A stretch of DNA of 64,000 nucleotides from Pleurotus ostreatus/Saccharomyces cerevisiae fusant (Eukaryota > Opisthokonta), in the NCBI GenBank assembly GCA_024196135.1, contig JAMQCK010000049.1:62001-126000 (forward strand), given 5' to 3'. Positions 22,496 through 33,358 of this stretch are shown in pieces. The notes under the pieces were generated by a model. The model did not search any database. It was not told the DNA's origin and saw only the letters and a list, made by a program, of their open reading frames with translations. Made by a program: the position numbers and the translations under genes. Each line of letters begins with the position of its first letter. Position 1 is the first letter of the stretch.

Positions 22496-24721
22496 CTAAT
22501 ACCAAACACTCCTCGTCCTATGCGCCGGCAGCACCCCCGCCGTCTCGATCCCTTCTATCCTCTCCACCCCGCTCTCAACGCGCTTCGCGAGGTCCCAGAG
22601 GTAGAAGTCGATGAGGACGCTGGAGACTTCCAGCTTGGGGCCCCTGTCCTCGTTCTTCCCTTCGATGTGGTTTTTCCTCGCGTCGTCCCGAGCATGTAGG
22701 CTTGTTGTTGCGTTGGCGATCCTCTTCTTAATCGCCTCCCTTACCCTCTCCACCGCGAGCACGCTGCCCGCTCTTAGCGCCACTTCTTCTTTACTCCCAT
22801 TCGGCAGATTCGCTCCCCTCCGTAATAAATCTTCCAACGCGGGCGAGTATTGTAGAATTCGCAGGTGCTGAAGGACTTGCGGCACTCGGTAGTCGGCGAA
22901 CATGGTGAGCGAACCTATGGCGGGGCCGCGGGGGCCGGGGAAGAGGGGGTGGGGAGACGCGGAGGTGGGGGAGGTGGGGGTGGCGTTTCGCCCGTTTATT
23001 GTGAGGGGCGAGGTGGAGGCGGGGGTGAGGGCGGGGGAGGTAGAGGTGGAGGTGGAGGCTGAGACGGTCGCCGCTAAGGTCGGAGAGAGCGAATTAGCCG
23101 ACAAGGTTGAAAGCGGAGACGCTGAGCTCTCCGGTGAAGTGTCGGGGAAGAATGCTGCCCAGAGCTCCGCGACCAAAATCTGGGCGCGCTTCCAGATGCA
23201 AACTGGGTGGGGTCGGTTAGTGTGGGGACGGGAAGCGGGGGTGAGCAGGGAAGGAGAAATGAGGGGCATGGGAAGAATGCGGCGAGGGAGGACAGTTGGT
23301 GTGCATGTGAAAGTATGGAAAAGGTATAGGACTAGGTCGAGCGAACGAACTGCGTTCGAAGCCAGGCGAAGCAATGCGAAGGACAACGAACAATCGTGAA
23401 CAACAAGGAACCCGCCAGGGGGAAGGTTCCTCGAGAAGCATGCGAACTCGCGCAGAGAAGGCTGCGATCCCGCGCAAGAGACCTATACAACGGACAGAAT
23501 CCACGCGAAGAAGCAAGGAAAAGAAGACGGGGCAACGGGGAAGATCCCGCAAACGCAGTTCGAGGCCAGGTCCACATAGCGGACGTGGTACCAAACCCAA
23601 AAGCAAAAAGGGGGTAGAGTACGCATAGCATACGGTGCGAATCCCACATAGCAAACGGCGTGGATCACACATACCTCTGCGGCCCTCGAACACGGTCTCG
23701 TCCCGAAAAGAGGGGAAGGTCTCGGTGACCATCTTGACGAGGTCGAGAGCGGTACCCTGGCTAGCGTGCCGCGCGTGGAAGGCGTCGATGAAGCCAGCGA
23801 AACTGCCGCCGAAGTTCTGGTGGGAGAAAAAGTCAGTAAGGCCTATGAAAACTTTAAAGAACAGGTGGAAGGTATATACAACGTCCGCGCGTGAATGGAC
23901 TCAAACAAGACTCACCTCGCACAGTATTCGACCGTTCTCGCGCATGATGTCGATGCGCTGCTGCAGCAGGGGAATATCCTCCTCAGATTGAGACGCGCGA
24001 CGGAAGACGTGGGCAATCAATTCGTCGGGGCAGGCATCCTTGTCGGCGTAGAATTCCGGGTCTGTAATGGGGATACCCTCGTTCAACGCTATAACGAAGT
24101 CAACATTCACTTCCACTCGAGCAAAGAGCGAATCAGGACGCCGACAAAAATCCAACCCACCTCGGTTCAACGCAGCAACCAAGCTCCAATACCCCGTAAA
24201 CACCTTCGGCCTCGCCTCTGTCCAACTCTCCTGCCACTCCACACCATACCTCGCCTCCGTCCCCTCCCTCTCCGACCAAAAACTGAAGTTCAAGGACGAG
24301 ATCAGGAAAATCCAATCCAGCACGCGCACGTTCGCCGGGTCGTGCAAAGGACGTGTGTCGTCAGGGAGGATGTGCAAGGGGTGCGTCCGCCAGGTTCGTG
24401 GACTGTAGGATTCAGAGAGCATTTTGTGGTGGATCTGGGAGGGTCGGGATGAGGGGATTGAATGGATGAGAAGGAATGGACGTACGTATTCGGCAGCAGC
24501 TTGAACGCCGTCTTCGTCTACTCTTACAAGGTCGGTGTTCTGTCGAGTGTGAGTGCAGTTCCTCAGCCGGCAAATTAGCTGGGCTTTACCTCGTATACGA
24601 ACTCACACCCCGCGATCACAGGGTTTTCCTCGTTGGGATAGTCTGCTGCTCGAGCCGCTTGCTTCGAGGTCGTAGCTCTTACACTACCACCATCTTCCGA
24701 GTTTACCGCAATTACTGTCAT
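22496..24721 (-). CDS. qng1: Queuosine 5'-phosphate N-glycosylase/hydrolase (queuosine salvage, DUF2419)
   Basis: Six exons (24721-24590, 24539-24486, 24434-24161, 24088-23916, 23816-23675, 23202-22496) encode 493 residues. Family blocks appear in order: [130 protein letters not shown], and VLIDFYLWDLAKRVE near the C-terminus. This is the eukaryotic enzyme that releases queuine from queuosine nucleotides so it can be inserted into tRNA anticodons. Fungi do not make queuine and depend on salvage. The protein is longer than usual because of a Ser/Thr/Pro-rich insert of about 70 residues before FADYR. The 472-nt fifth intron is exceptional. Confidence 0.92.
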
Positions 24722-24906
24722 GACTCCTCACTTGTTCGCAGCCCACGAAAACGACGAAAAGTAGAAAATGAAGATCGACAGGGGCAAGTCCAACACGCAG
24801 ATCACATTCCCACGCTAGCATCTAATCACCCTTCGGTTATCTTATCGCTTTGGCGCTTATTCCGAGTCATGACGTCGCCGGCGTCGTCATGGTCGGTGGC
24901 GCGCGG

Positions 24907-24912
24907 TATAAG
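24907..24912 (+). promoter_or_regulatory. TATA box of small conserved gene
   Basis: TATAAG about 80 bp upstream of the ATG at 24992, in the normal position for a fungal TATA element. Confidence 0.5.
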
Positions 24913-24991
24913 AGGCAGTCGAGCGACGGTGGCGATTCTACACTTCACTTCCTGCGTCCCACTCAACAGCCGACTCGAACTACCTGAAATC

Positions 24992-25431
24992 ATGTCTACA
25001 CCGATCTCGAAGGAAACCGCTGCTCGCTCTGAGCACCCCACGGGCGCTGTCATTGACCCGCAGACGAACGACAAGGCGACGGCGTACCATCCTACGATGC
25101 CCTCGCAGGTCGCGGAGCCGACGCGAACGAATTCTGTACCTCAGCAAGGTAAGCCACGCGCATGTCCTACATTTGCGGAGAGCTTACGCTTCTGTACAGC
25201 GTCCACCATGCCTGGTGACGGCGCGGAGGTTCATGAGAAGGTGCCCTTCAAGGAGCAAGTGATTGCTGCCGCGAAGAAGACGCGCGGTACCGTATTGGGC
25301 AAGGTGCGCATTTCGAGCCCAATCCACGACCTGAGGCTAACGTCTTTTAGCCCGAATTGAAGGAAGATGCTCAGCAAATTCTCGATGGAGAGCATTCCGG
25401 CCTGCATGGCGGCGAAGGCCCCAGGAAGTAA
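24992..25431 (+). CDS. Small hydrophilic conserved fungal protein
   Basis: Three exons (24992-25148, 25200-25303, 25351-25431) encode 113 residues starting MSTPISKETAARSE. It is charged and hydrophilic, with no signal peptide or membrane span. The C-terminal part (FKEQVIAAAKKTRGTVLGK then PELKEDAQQILDGEH) resembles short fungal stress or CsbD-like proteins, but I cannot place it in a named family. It is divergent from qng1, whose ATG lies 271 bp away; a TATA box precedes it. Function unknown. Confidence 0.75.
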
Positions 25432-25748
25432 ATATATCAGTGAGCGAGCACCTTTAACTGTCCATCAGCATCGACGTTGACATCGCCTGCAGGACATCAC
25501 CCCCCGACTTCCAATCCACTGTATCATGTACGATCAACGAAGCTACTGTATCCTTCAATAAATACCCAACGTGTACTCCTACCTACTAATGCTACAATCG
25601 TCATTGTGCGAACATCATGATATAGTACATCGTGAGCGCGCAAAGCCGCTTCCAGTCATCCATTCTCATCACCCTGTCGTCCTCGTCACCATGTCGTACT
25701 CGTCACCCTGTCGTACTCGTCACCGTGTCATAAAAGAGTCCAGATAGC
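25432..25748. other. Convergent intergenic region with minisatellite
   Basis: No gene is seen. It contains the 17-bp repeat at 25665-25732. Confidence 0.6.
25665..25732. repeat. 17-bp minisatellite, 4 copies
   Basis: Four head-to-tail copies of CTCGTCACCCTGTCGTA with few changes, starting at 25665, 25682, 25699 and 25716. Confidence 0.9.
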
Positions 25749-27596
25749 CTACTCCGCAACCAACCCAGGAGGCGGCGAAAAATGCGGAATATACGCAGGC
25801 GGCACCTCCTCCGACCACGCGTCCGTCGTCATCCTTACCGGGATCGTCTCCCTCAGCTCGCTGAACGGGGACTTGTACCCCTCCGGGGGCGACACCGATA
25901 GCACGATACAGTCCTTGCATGGCGGGAGGACAAGCGTGGCGGAAGGACAAGCAAGCGTGGAGGAAAGACAAGCGTGGCAGAAGGACAATGAGCACGCGAA
26001 CGAACGCAGATAGGACGGTCGGAAGCACCTTCACATTCAGTCCCGCCGCGCGAAAGCCAGGGACGGTCACCCCTTCCTCGATGTCAATTACCCCGGAGAA
26101 GGCGCTCCAGGTGGGGCCGTCGCCCTAGTGCGAGGTTAGCTGAGTTCGCGTGAGGGGAGATGGACCGCATAAGGGTAGATGGACCGTATAAGGGTAGATA
26201 ACCCGCATAAGGGTAAATGGACCGTGCATGAGGGTAGATGGCCCGCATGAGGGTAGATGGACCGCATAAGGATAGATGAGAGGAAGCAGAAGCGACGCGC
26301 ACCGTGTGCCGGAAGGACGCCTCGCCGATGCGGTCGACGCGCCACATGTCGGTCTTCGTGCCCAGGCTGGCCGCATTCCTGATCATCGCACCGTCAGCTG
26401 GCGGCCGCCACACACACCGACGGATTCAGACGCACCGCACGTTGACCGCGGACTGCCGCAGGAGCTGCAGGCGCGTGGGCCGCTTGCCCCCGAGGAAGTG
26501 CGCGGTGGGCCCGATGGGGAGGAAGAGCGCGAGCGTGTGCGACGTGGAGTGGAAGGAGAGGTGGAAGGGGATGCGCTGCGTGAGCGCGAACACGCGCGCG
26601 GTGGGGAGATAGAGCCGCACGGCGATGCTGTTGGCACCGCTCCCGGCCTGCGGTTGAATGGACGCGTCGTGGCAGATCCATTCGGGTGCGGACCTGAAGC
26701 CGTGCCGGGAAAGGGAGAGCGGGCGAGGGAGAGGGTCTGGTGGTCGTGTGCGGGGGTGGTAGAGAAATGCTATGGATAAGGTACTTCGAGCCAGCGAGGG
26801 AGCAGCCCGGGGTTAGTTGGTGGGTACCTGTGATTGCCAAGTAGGTACACACATTGTTCCTGGAGTGATACCGAGGAAGCTCGACTTGACGAGGGGTAGA
26901 TTAGGTCCCGAGGGAGGGCGTTGTATGGTAGCGATTATTGTGTACTGCCAAAGGTTAGCGGAGTAGAATGGACGCAGACGAAGAGCGCACTTCTATGCTT
27001 GCATAAAAACCTGGAAGTCCGGATAATTTAACGGTATGCGTAGGCGGGAGAGGCTAGTGAAACCGTGAGCGCCAGAACATGGCAGAGATCTTGAACGCCG
27101 TACATAGGTTTTGTCCTCTGCTTCGTAATTGAGTGGTAATTGGAACCTAAAAGGCAATGTTGCAGGACAGTCGTAGCGGCGGGGGTTACGGATCCAAAGG
27201 AGAGCTGATTCCGAACATAATCTGACCGAGTTGGTTCCGCCTTCACCCATCTCTTTCAGTCGTAGCTTCCCCTCAATCTATGAAGCGAGATCAGTCATAG
27301 AACGAGAAGAGTAATATCCCACGCACCTTCACTTCGACGCTTCGTACACCATCCGTACGCTGGACGAGCACTGCGCCCTCTATGTCCGCTCCTCGGCCAT
27401 ATACCGGAAGGGACGTGCCCTCTTCTTGGGCGTCAAGCCGGAGAGAAACCTCGGCGTTCTTGGAGTGCTTCAGGAAGACGCCTCTCGGTCTTGACCTGTG
27501 GCTTTCACCTATCGGAACGCGCGTGTCCGCAATTTGTGGCCCGCCCGGAGCCAGCGGCGGCGAGGGGAACGGCAGCGCGTACGACTGGCTCATCAT
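25749..27596 (-). CDS. Arrestin-like domain protein A
   Basis: Eight exons (27596-27327, 27277-27104, 27053-26991, 26944-26872, 26769-26436, 26378-26303, 26124-26029, 25913-25749) encode 416 residues. The N-terminal half has an arrestin-N beta-sandwich pattern (VSLRLDAQEEGTSLPVYGRG, IEGKLRLKEMG, LPFRFQLPLNYE, LPGFYASIEYTIIATIQRP). The second half continues the fold (RVFALTQRIPFHLSFHSTSH; FSGVIDIEEGVTVPGF). Arrestin-fold proteins act as adaptors for receptor or transporter ubiquitination and traffic in fungi; the partner here is unknown. Only ~760 bp separates it from a second arrestin-fold gene on the same strand, but the two are too different to be recent duplicates. Introns 6 and 7 are enlarged by minisatellites. 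A TATA box at 27643-27648 supports the start. Confidence 0.82.
25928..25982. repeat. 17-21-bp minisatellite in intron 7 of arrestin-like gene A
   Basis: Three copies of GGACAAGCGTGGCGGAA with a 4-bp expansion in the second copy, inside intron 26028-25914. Confidence 0.75.
26158..26273. repeat. 19-bp minisatellite in intron 6 of arrestin-like gene A
   Basis: Six copies of AGATGGACCGCATAAGGGT (one 21 bp) fill most of the 178-nt intron 26302-26125. They include no exon sequence. Confidence 0.9.
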
Positions 27597-28353
27597 GAAC
27601 AGCGCGACGGCAAGGATGCCTGCCCGCTATCCTCATCGCTAACTTATAGCGTCGCCCATCGCGCAGATGGCGATGCATGTGCGTGAATGGGACGCCATAT
27701 GCATACGCCAGGCGGTATCACAATATGAATAGCTTCGCACCGGGCACTGGAGCGGACGGGGGCTTCTTGGGACGGGGGCGCGGGTTCTTGGGGACGGCAT
27801 CGGTGGCTGCCAACGCGGGGGATGGGTCTGGGAGCGCGTGCAGGGCGACCTTCGCCCTTTGTTGAGAATGTGGAAAGAGCACGTCCGTCGTTTCAGCAAC
27901 TCAGGCCCGGCCGCGGCGTGCGACTGATCCGCGTCACGTGGAGATCACAGCGTGGACCCGCATGTTCAGGTTGGACTTGCGTGCTGGAATACCCGGTACA
28001 GTGAGTGGGCCATGCGAGCGTCCATCTCTACAAACCAACGCGCGTCGTAAAAGCGGCCTTGAAAGCGATGATCCCAGCAAATAGTGTGCATTTTCACCCA
28101 ATAAATACAATCCTATACAGTCTACGCCGACTCGCGACTCTTCCTCGTACGTCAACCTCCCGAAGGGGCCGGACGTACTCAAGGACTAGTGGCCCTTGGC
28201 CCATGCGTCCACGAGGAAAGAGTGCGTCGTATGCGACGGCAAGTTTACCGATTTACGAGACGTCCGCATTCACATGCGACCATCGATGATTTTGTCCACC
28301 AGGCGCGGCCTTCCTTCGCCAGCGGTATGGACTTCCTTCGCCAACGGCTGAGG
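27597..28353. other. Intergenic region between the two arrestin-like genes
   Basis: No gene is supported. It holds the TATA box of gene A (27643-27648). Open frames here lack domains. Confidence 0.5.
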
Positions 28354-29903
28354 CTACGACGGCTGGTCTGGGCCATACGATTCGACGTATGGGTCCGTGG
28401 TGAAGCGCACGAAGACCGGGTTTTGGTGCGTGAGGAAGGGCGAGGTGGCAGGGTCGGCGGGCTTGATCTCGAGCACGATGAAGTCCTGCCATAAAGTCAG
28501 CTTTCTGAACTCATACGGCTTTGCGAAAATTACACACCTTCACGACGAGGCTCCCAACGTTAAAGCCGCACACGGTGCTGTTGTTGTCCATCCTAAGCTC
28601 ACTGCGAGAAAGGACACTGCGAATTGTCGGGACCGACTTCGTAAAAGGCGTGAATTGTACGAACCCATCCCAGTCCCGCTGCTCGCCCCGCGCACTGGAG
28701 AAGGGCTCGACGCTTCGGAGCGTGCCGCGGCCGATGATGACGTTCCGCACGGCGCGGTGCTTGCGCGCGGTCACTGCGATTTGTCGGAGGACCTTGACCG
28801 TGATCTGCGCACCAGTCGAAGGCGCGGCGGTCGATGAGTCCGAGGGGAATAGAGTGTGCAAGGAGGTCGAGGGACCAGTGACAGATAGATGGAACGGAAT
28901 AGCGTCGCCGATCCAATAGACCTTGCCGGCGGGGAGGAAGAGCTATAGAGATGTCAGACAAGGGCGTTCAGCGAAGTGAAATCGACGCACATGCGACTTG
29001 AGAGGTTGTACGCCTGAGCCTGGGTTTGTAGCGATCTCGGACACCGCCTGGTGCCACTCTTCCGGAGAAGTCTTCATCGTGGAGAAGAAGCTCGGGACTG
29101 GGATAATGCCATGGTCGGGGCGCGTACGCGGGACGAGCTCAAACGGAGTTGTCAAACTAAATCCACAATCAATAATTTGCCCATAAGAAAAAGAAAAAAT
29201 TCACTCACGACTTGGTCTGCGAGAATATACCGTGCCGCCGTTCGCGCTCGACAAGAACGCAGAGGTCGTAGGTGACTTGCGCACTCACGGGAGCTGCCGA
29301 GCCCATAGGCTCGTCCGCAAAGTCGCACGACGGTGGCAAAGGCCGCACCTCGCCGCCGTAGTCGACAAAGGTGGAGGGAACGACGATGTCGATGGGGATG
29401 AGACTCGGTACTGGTCCTTGGTCTACCCATAACTCGTGCGTCTCCTTCAGGAGCGTCACTGATTCCCTGCCAGCGCCCGCGGCCTCCAGGACCATACGAC
29501 CGGAGAGCTAAGCCATAGTCAGTACTCAATGCAACCATTCAAAAGCTGTAGGACGCACCGTCAAAGTGACGCCAGTGATACTGGAGCGGTCGCGCATGTC
29601 AAGCGCGACAGTGCCACGGAGGCGACCGCGAGCATTCAGGATGGGTGTCGAGACACCGTCTACTTGGTGGGCAATCTCGAGGGTGATCGGCCCCGCAGAC
29701 GTCACGAAGCAACCAGAGGGAAGAGCGTTCGGACGGCGCGCCTCTTGGAGGGTGAGCTCGTCGCGCTTCGGCTCGCTAGTGTAGTGCGGAGCAGGTGGGG
29801 AAGGTGTGTAACGCGGCGGGGTAAGGTCTCCGAGGAGTGATTCCGAAGACGAAGACGCCTTTGTTTCCGAATAGGAAGGTACTGCAAGAAGGTCGGACAT
29901 CAT
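28354..29903 (-). CDS. Arrestin-like domain protein B
   Basis: Five exons (29903-29559, 29507-29209, 29156-28991, 28942-28538, 28485-28354) encode 448 residues. After a disordered Ser/Pro-rich leader of ~50 residues, the arrestin-N fold starts at GPITLEIAHQVDGVSTPIL, continues with LRGTVALDMRD, SITGVTLTLSGRMVLEA and PLIPIDIVVPSTF-like strands, then a C-terminal sandwich with ITVKVLRQIAVTARKHRAVRN and VLEIKPAD. It probably acts as a soluble traffic adaptor or signalling scaffold; no PPxY motif is obvious beyond Pro-Ser/Thr-Pro runs near the N-terminus (PPRYTPSPP). The ATG follows a CATATAAG box at 30008-30015 by about 105 bp. Tandem location with gene A suggests ancient duplication or coincidence. 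Confidence 0.82.
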
Positions 29904-30968
29904 TTCTGTGCAGTGGCTAGCGGAGAGGTATGCGGATTGAGTCGACAGCGCGGAGGAGCCAGTCACGTCGGGGCCGGAAGAGTTGCGCTCGGTACTTGGC
30001 CTCCGGGCTTATATGCAGCATTGGCCTGCATCATGTCTGAGGGCGATCCGTTGTGCGCGCCCCGAGTCACAACTGCGGCGGTAAGACGCAGTCATGAATG
30101 AAGGGGCATTGACTCACGAAGACTCTAGTAGACCGGACATAACGGACCGTCGCAGTACTTAAACGACCCTCGTACCACAAAGAATGCTGCGTAGATGGGT
30201 ACGAAACTATTCACTCAGGCTGCGCCGCTGAGTAACGCAAAGCCTCGCGGTTCCCGCGCAGTGAAGCGCAGGCAAGGGAGGCGGCATTCGGGTGGGGCTG
30301 CAAAACGCCCTCGAGGACAAAACGAGTAAGAATAGAGCCGTGTTGCCAGGATCAACAAGACGGGATCGCCGTCATGATGACTCAACAGCCTTCATCTCCC
30401 GATCGGGTGTCTCGCTTATTTGCCTTGACAGAAACGGTCAGAATTGAGAGTGCCTTTGTCGTCAAGCATGGCGTCGGACTTTGGTCATGGGCAGGAACGT
30501 GGGCTGCGCCTCTGTAAGCGATGTTTGAGGGTGAACTCGGGCGCAGCGAGGAATAGAGAGCGGTCTGCATAGCGTGCCGATGGTGCAACATCGCTGCAGT
30601 ATCATTGTGTTTGTAGATCCGGCGCAACTGAGCCTTGAGCCTTAATATTGGATCTGCATAGGTGTTGTAGAAGTAGATGTAATGGCCGCATCCCGCTTGA
30701 TGGTGTCGGAAGTAGGAACATTTTCGTGGGAAAGATCTTCGGCTGTCACATGCCTCATGTTCAACTTTCGGCTTTCGCCGGGAGGAGTCGACGACCCTTG
30801 GACTAGGCCAAGTAAGAGGAAAGGACATGGCGACGTACGGAAAACAATTTAATTCGTACACCTGAAAGGAAGCGGGTAATACAAAGATCATTTCTGAGGT
30901 TATACGTCGCGCGCACTTCAATGAGATGGTACCAAAGCTGGCGCCCTGACTCACACTTGCCCACATTT
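29904..30968. other. Intergenic region
   Basis: About 1.06 kb between arrestin-like gene B and the transporter. No gene is supported. The TATA box of gene B lies at 30008-30015. Confidence 0.5.
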
Positions 30969-32945
30969 CTACAGTTCTATACCAGTCGTCTGCTGTCGCT
31001 TCTTCTTCTCGACGGCCCACCCGATTATAACAACCAGAGCAGCAGCCGCAAAACACGTCCCTGTATACACGATCATCTTCTCAAAACGACCACCTGCAAC
31101 ATGGAAGCCGATGTCCAGCGTAGCGTCCTTGTTGCCGGAGACATGCTTCTCGAGCGCGGTCGAGATCGGTGTCGAAAGGATATTGCCTAGCCCGCGGGTC
31201 AGGAGAAGCCAGCCGAAGAGCGTTGTTGAGTAGTTGGGGTCGTCCTCTGCGAATGAGGGTCACAAGGGGATGCAGAGGACTATGGAACAAGCCACTCACT
31301 GGCAATGGGCCGGAGGAAGCCTGTCCAAAGCGTCGACCATCCACCCGAGAACGCGCCGTAAACGATGCCGAATGCGACAAGTCCTGCGAACGTGTGCGAA
31401 AGCACTCCCCACAGGACGAATGCAGCGAATGAAGTGAGAAGTAGAGTGCCGAAAGCAATCGCCCAAGGATCAAAGCGGTCAGATATGATGCCCATCGAGA
31501 GACGACCAGTCGCCGATGCAGCTGGGATGAAGCCGTTTAAATTGATTCATCTAGTGGATAGTAAGCGGAACTCACCGTTCAGCAAGGCCAATGTCAGCGA
31601 GGAACGACTGGCGTTGAGGTTCAATGCACTCGCAAATGCTATAGATGGTCAGTTATGCATGATAGCCAAAGCATCCAGCCAGCCCACTTGGTAGCCAGAC
31701 CAGGGGCACGAAGTACCCGAACGCCTGAAGGGTATTCGTAGCGAGAAGGAACTGGAACGAACGTTCCTTGTACCACTCCTTCCGATTTCTGGGCTGGGGT
31801 CCGTGTACCGGCGAGCTAAGCGCGTCCGGAATGCGACCCTTGATGAAGGGAAGTAGAGGCATCAGGCAGGCAACCACAGCACCCGCGAATATTCTCAGGG
31901 TAGTCGCTATACCGAAGCGGGCGAGGAGCGGAGGGAACACGAGAGGAAGGACGATGCCTCCCAGTGACGTCCCTGGGCGTATCATTGAGAAATAGACAAG
32001 AAGGAGATCAAATGAGACTGACCAGCGAACATGACGCCGTTGGCGAGACCTCTTCTAGCGGAGAACCACTGGGACATGTAACAAATCGTTGGGGCGTATA
32101 TCATCGCTGTACGTCAGGTCAGATTGCATAGGGCGTCATCCTCGGACGTGCAGCCAGCGTACATCCTCCGAGCGCATACATGACACCTTGCAATGCAACC
32201 AGCTGTGCGACCTACGGTGCACAATGCGTGAGCGTGAATTTGAGAGCGTGAGTGATGATGGCGTACCGTCTTTGCATAGCTGGCGCAGAATAGACTCAGA
32301 AAGCACAGACAGGTCCCCAGCCATATGAGAGGACGGCGATATCGCGGGTGACGCGCCACGATCGGGTTGATGACGGGCGCTTGATTCAGCGTCAGTGATG
32401 GCCGAGGAAAGAAGAACGATTCACACATACAACCACAATACATGATTCCAGACGCTACAGGACCAACAAGAGCGAGAAGGGACGTAGCGTTTTGTTGCGA
32501 CTTGAAGCGCGGGTCGTCCAGATAGGCTTCGAGAACATCAGCACGAAACATGAGATATAGTCAGCAAAGTCGTACCGTCTAAAAACGTTCCGTAGGATGT
32601 AGGGAAGCCCCATACTATAGTCTCGACCATGAAAGCGCCAGCGAGCTAGACAAAATATGCTGTCAGTATACTGTAACTCCAACAACCTCGCTGAAAATGG
32701 GCACGCACAAAAGACCAAGCCCCGAATCCTCCATCGACGGGCGGTAGCTGCGAGGAAGCCCAGGCCGGGATCGATGACTCGGAGGACATTCTACTCTCCT
32801 CAGCGCTAGATCCAGTAGACTCGCCACCCTCCCTCGTCCTAGCTATATACAACGTCGAAGTCGACTGAGGCAGCGGTGTGCGCGTCGCGAGCTCGACAGA
32901 ATTTTTGCCAGAGCTCATCGTCGACTGTCCGGTCCCCTCCGACAT
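30969..32945 (-). CDS. MFS monocarboxylate transporter-like protein (MCT family)
   Basis: Ten exons (32945-32709, 32645-32576, 32526-32434, 32379-32267, 32211-32163, 32106-32023, 31972-31688, 31638-31576, 31521-31300, 31246-30969) encode 497 residues. A cytosolic Ser/Thr-rich leader ends at PPVDGGFGAWSF, the [D/E]GGxGWx motif that opens TM1 in monocarboxylate-porter homologues. It continues with TM blocks such as VWGFPTSYGTFLDAYL, YAPTICYMSQWFSARRGLANG and GRLSMGIISDRFDPWAIAFG, giving about 12 spans. Fungal members carry diverse monocarboxylates or small metabolites; the substrate is unknown. All splice joins keep frame. It is a single gene with no operon-like partners. Confidence 0.9.
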
Positions 32946-33358
32946 GATGGTGCAAGAGAAGAAGGGTCTGCGGTGCTCGAGTACATACGTAAGTTATCTA
33001 TACCTCCAACGCCTATCATTGGCCGTCGAACCACAGGAAACGCCGACATGAGGGGGTCGAGTCAAGGGAGCGGTATCGGCCCGACGGCCGACCATAGCGT
33101 CACATGTCACCGACGAGCACCGATGAGTCACGGAGGCGTTGTGGGTCCCGGACGATTGCCCAGAAATGGCAATTTATGGATGTGAGAGGTTCAGCTGCAG
33201 CCGTAAACATGATTATCCCAGCACATCTACAACCTTCATTAGAGCGTGAATACGACGTCGCAAGATTTCGTGATAGCATAAAGGTGTCGACAGAGTAGTG
33301 CAGTAGGTTCCATAACATGAGATGCAGATGCATGCAGACCAGCTCATGCGCGACGCGC
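32946..33358. other. Intergenic region, transporter promoter
   Basis: About 410 bp with no gene seen. It holds the transporter upstream region and the AVL9 3' end. Confidence 0.5.

Noticed and set aside
30382..31056. 224-codon minus-strand frame
   Set aside because: It runs into the last exon of the transporter in another frame and has no coding character upstream.
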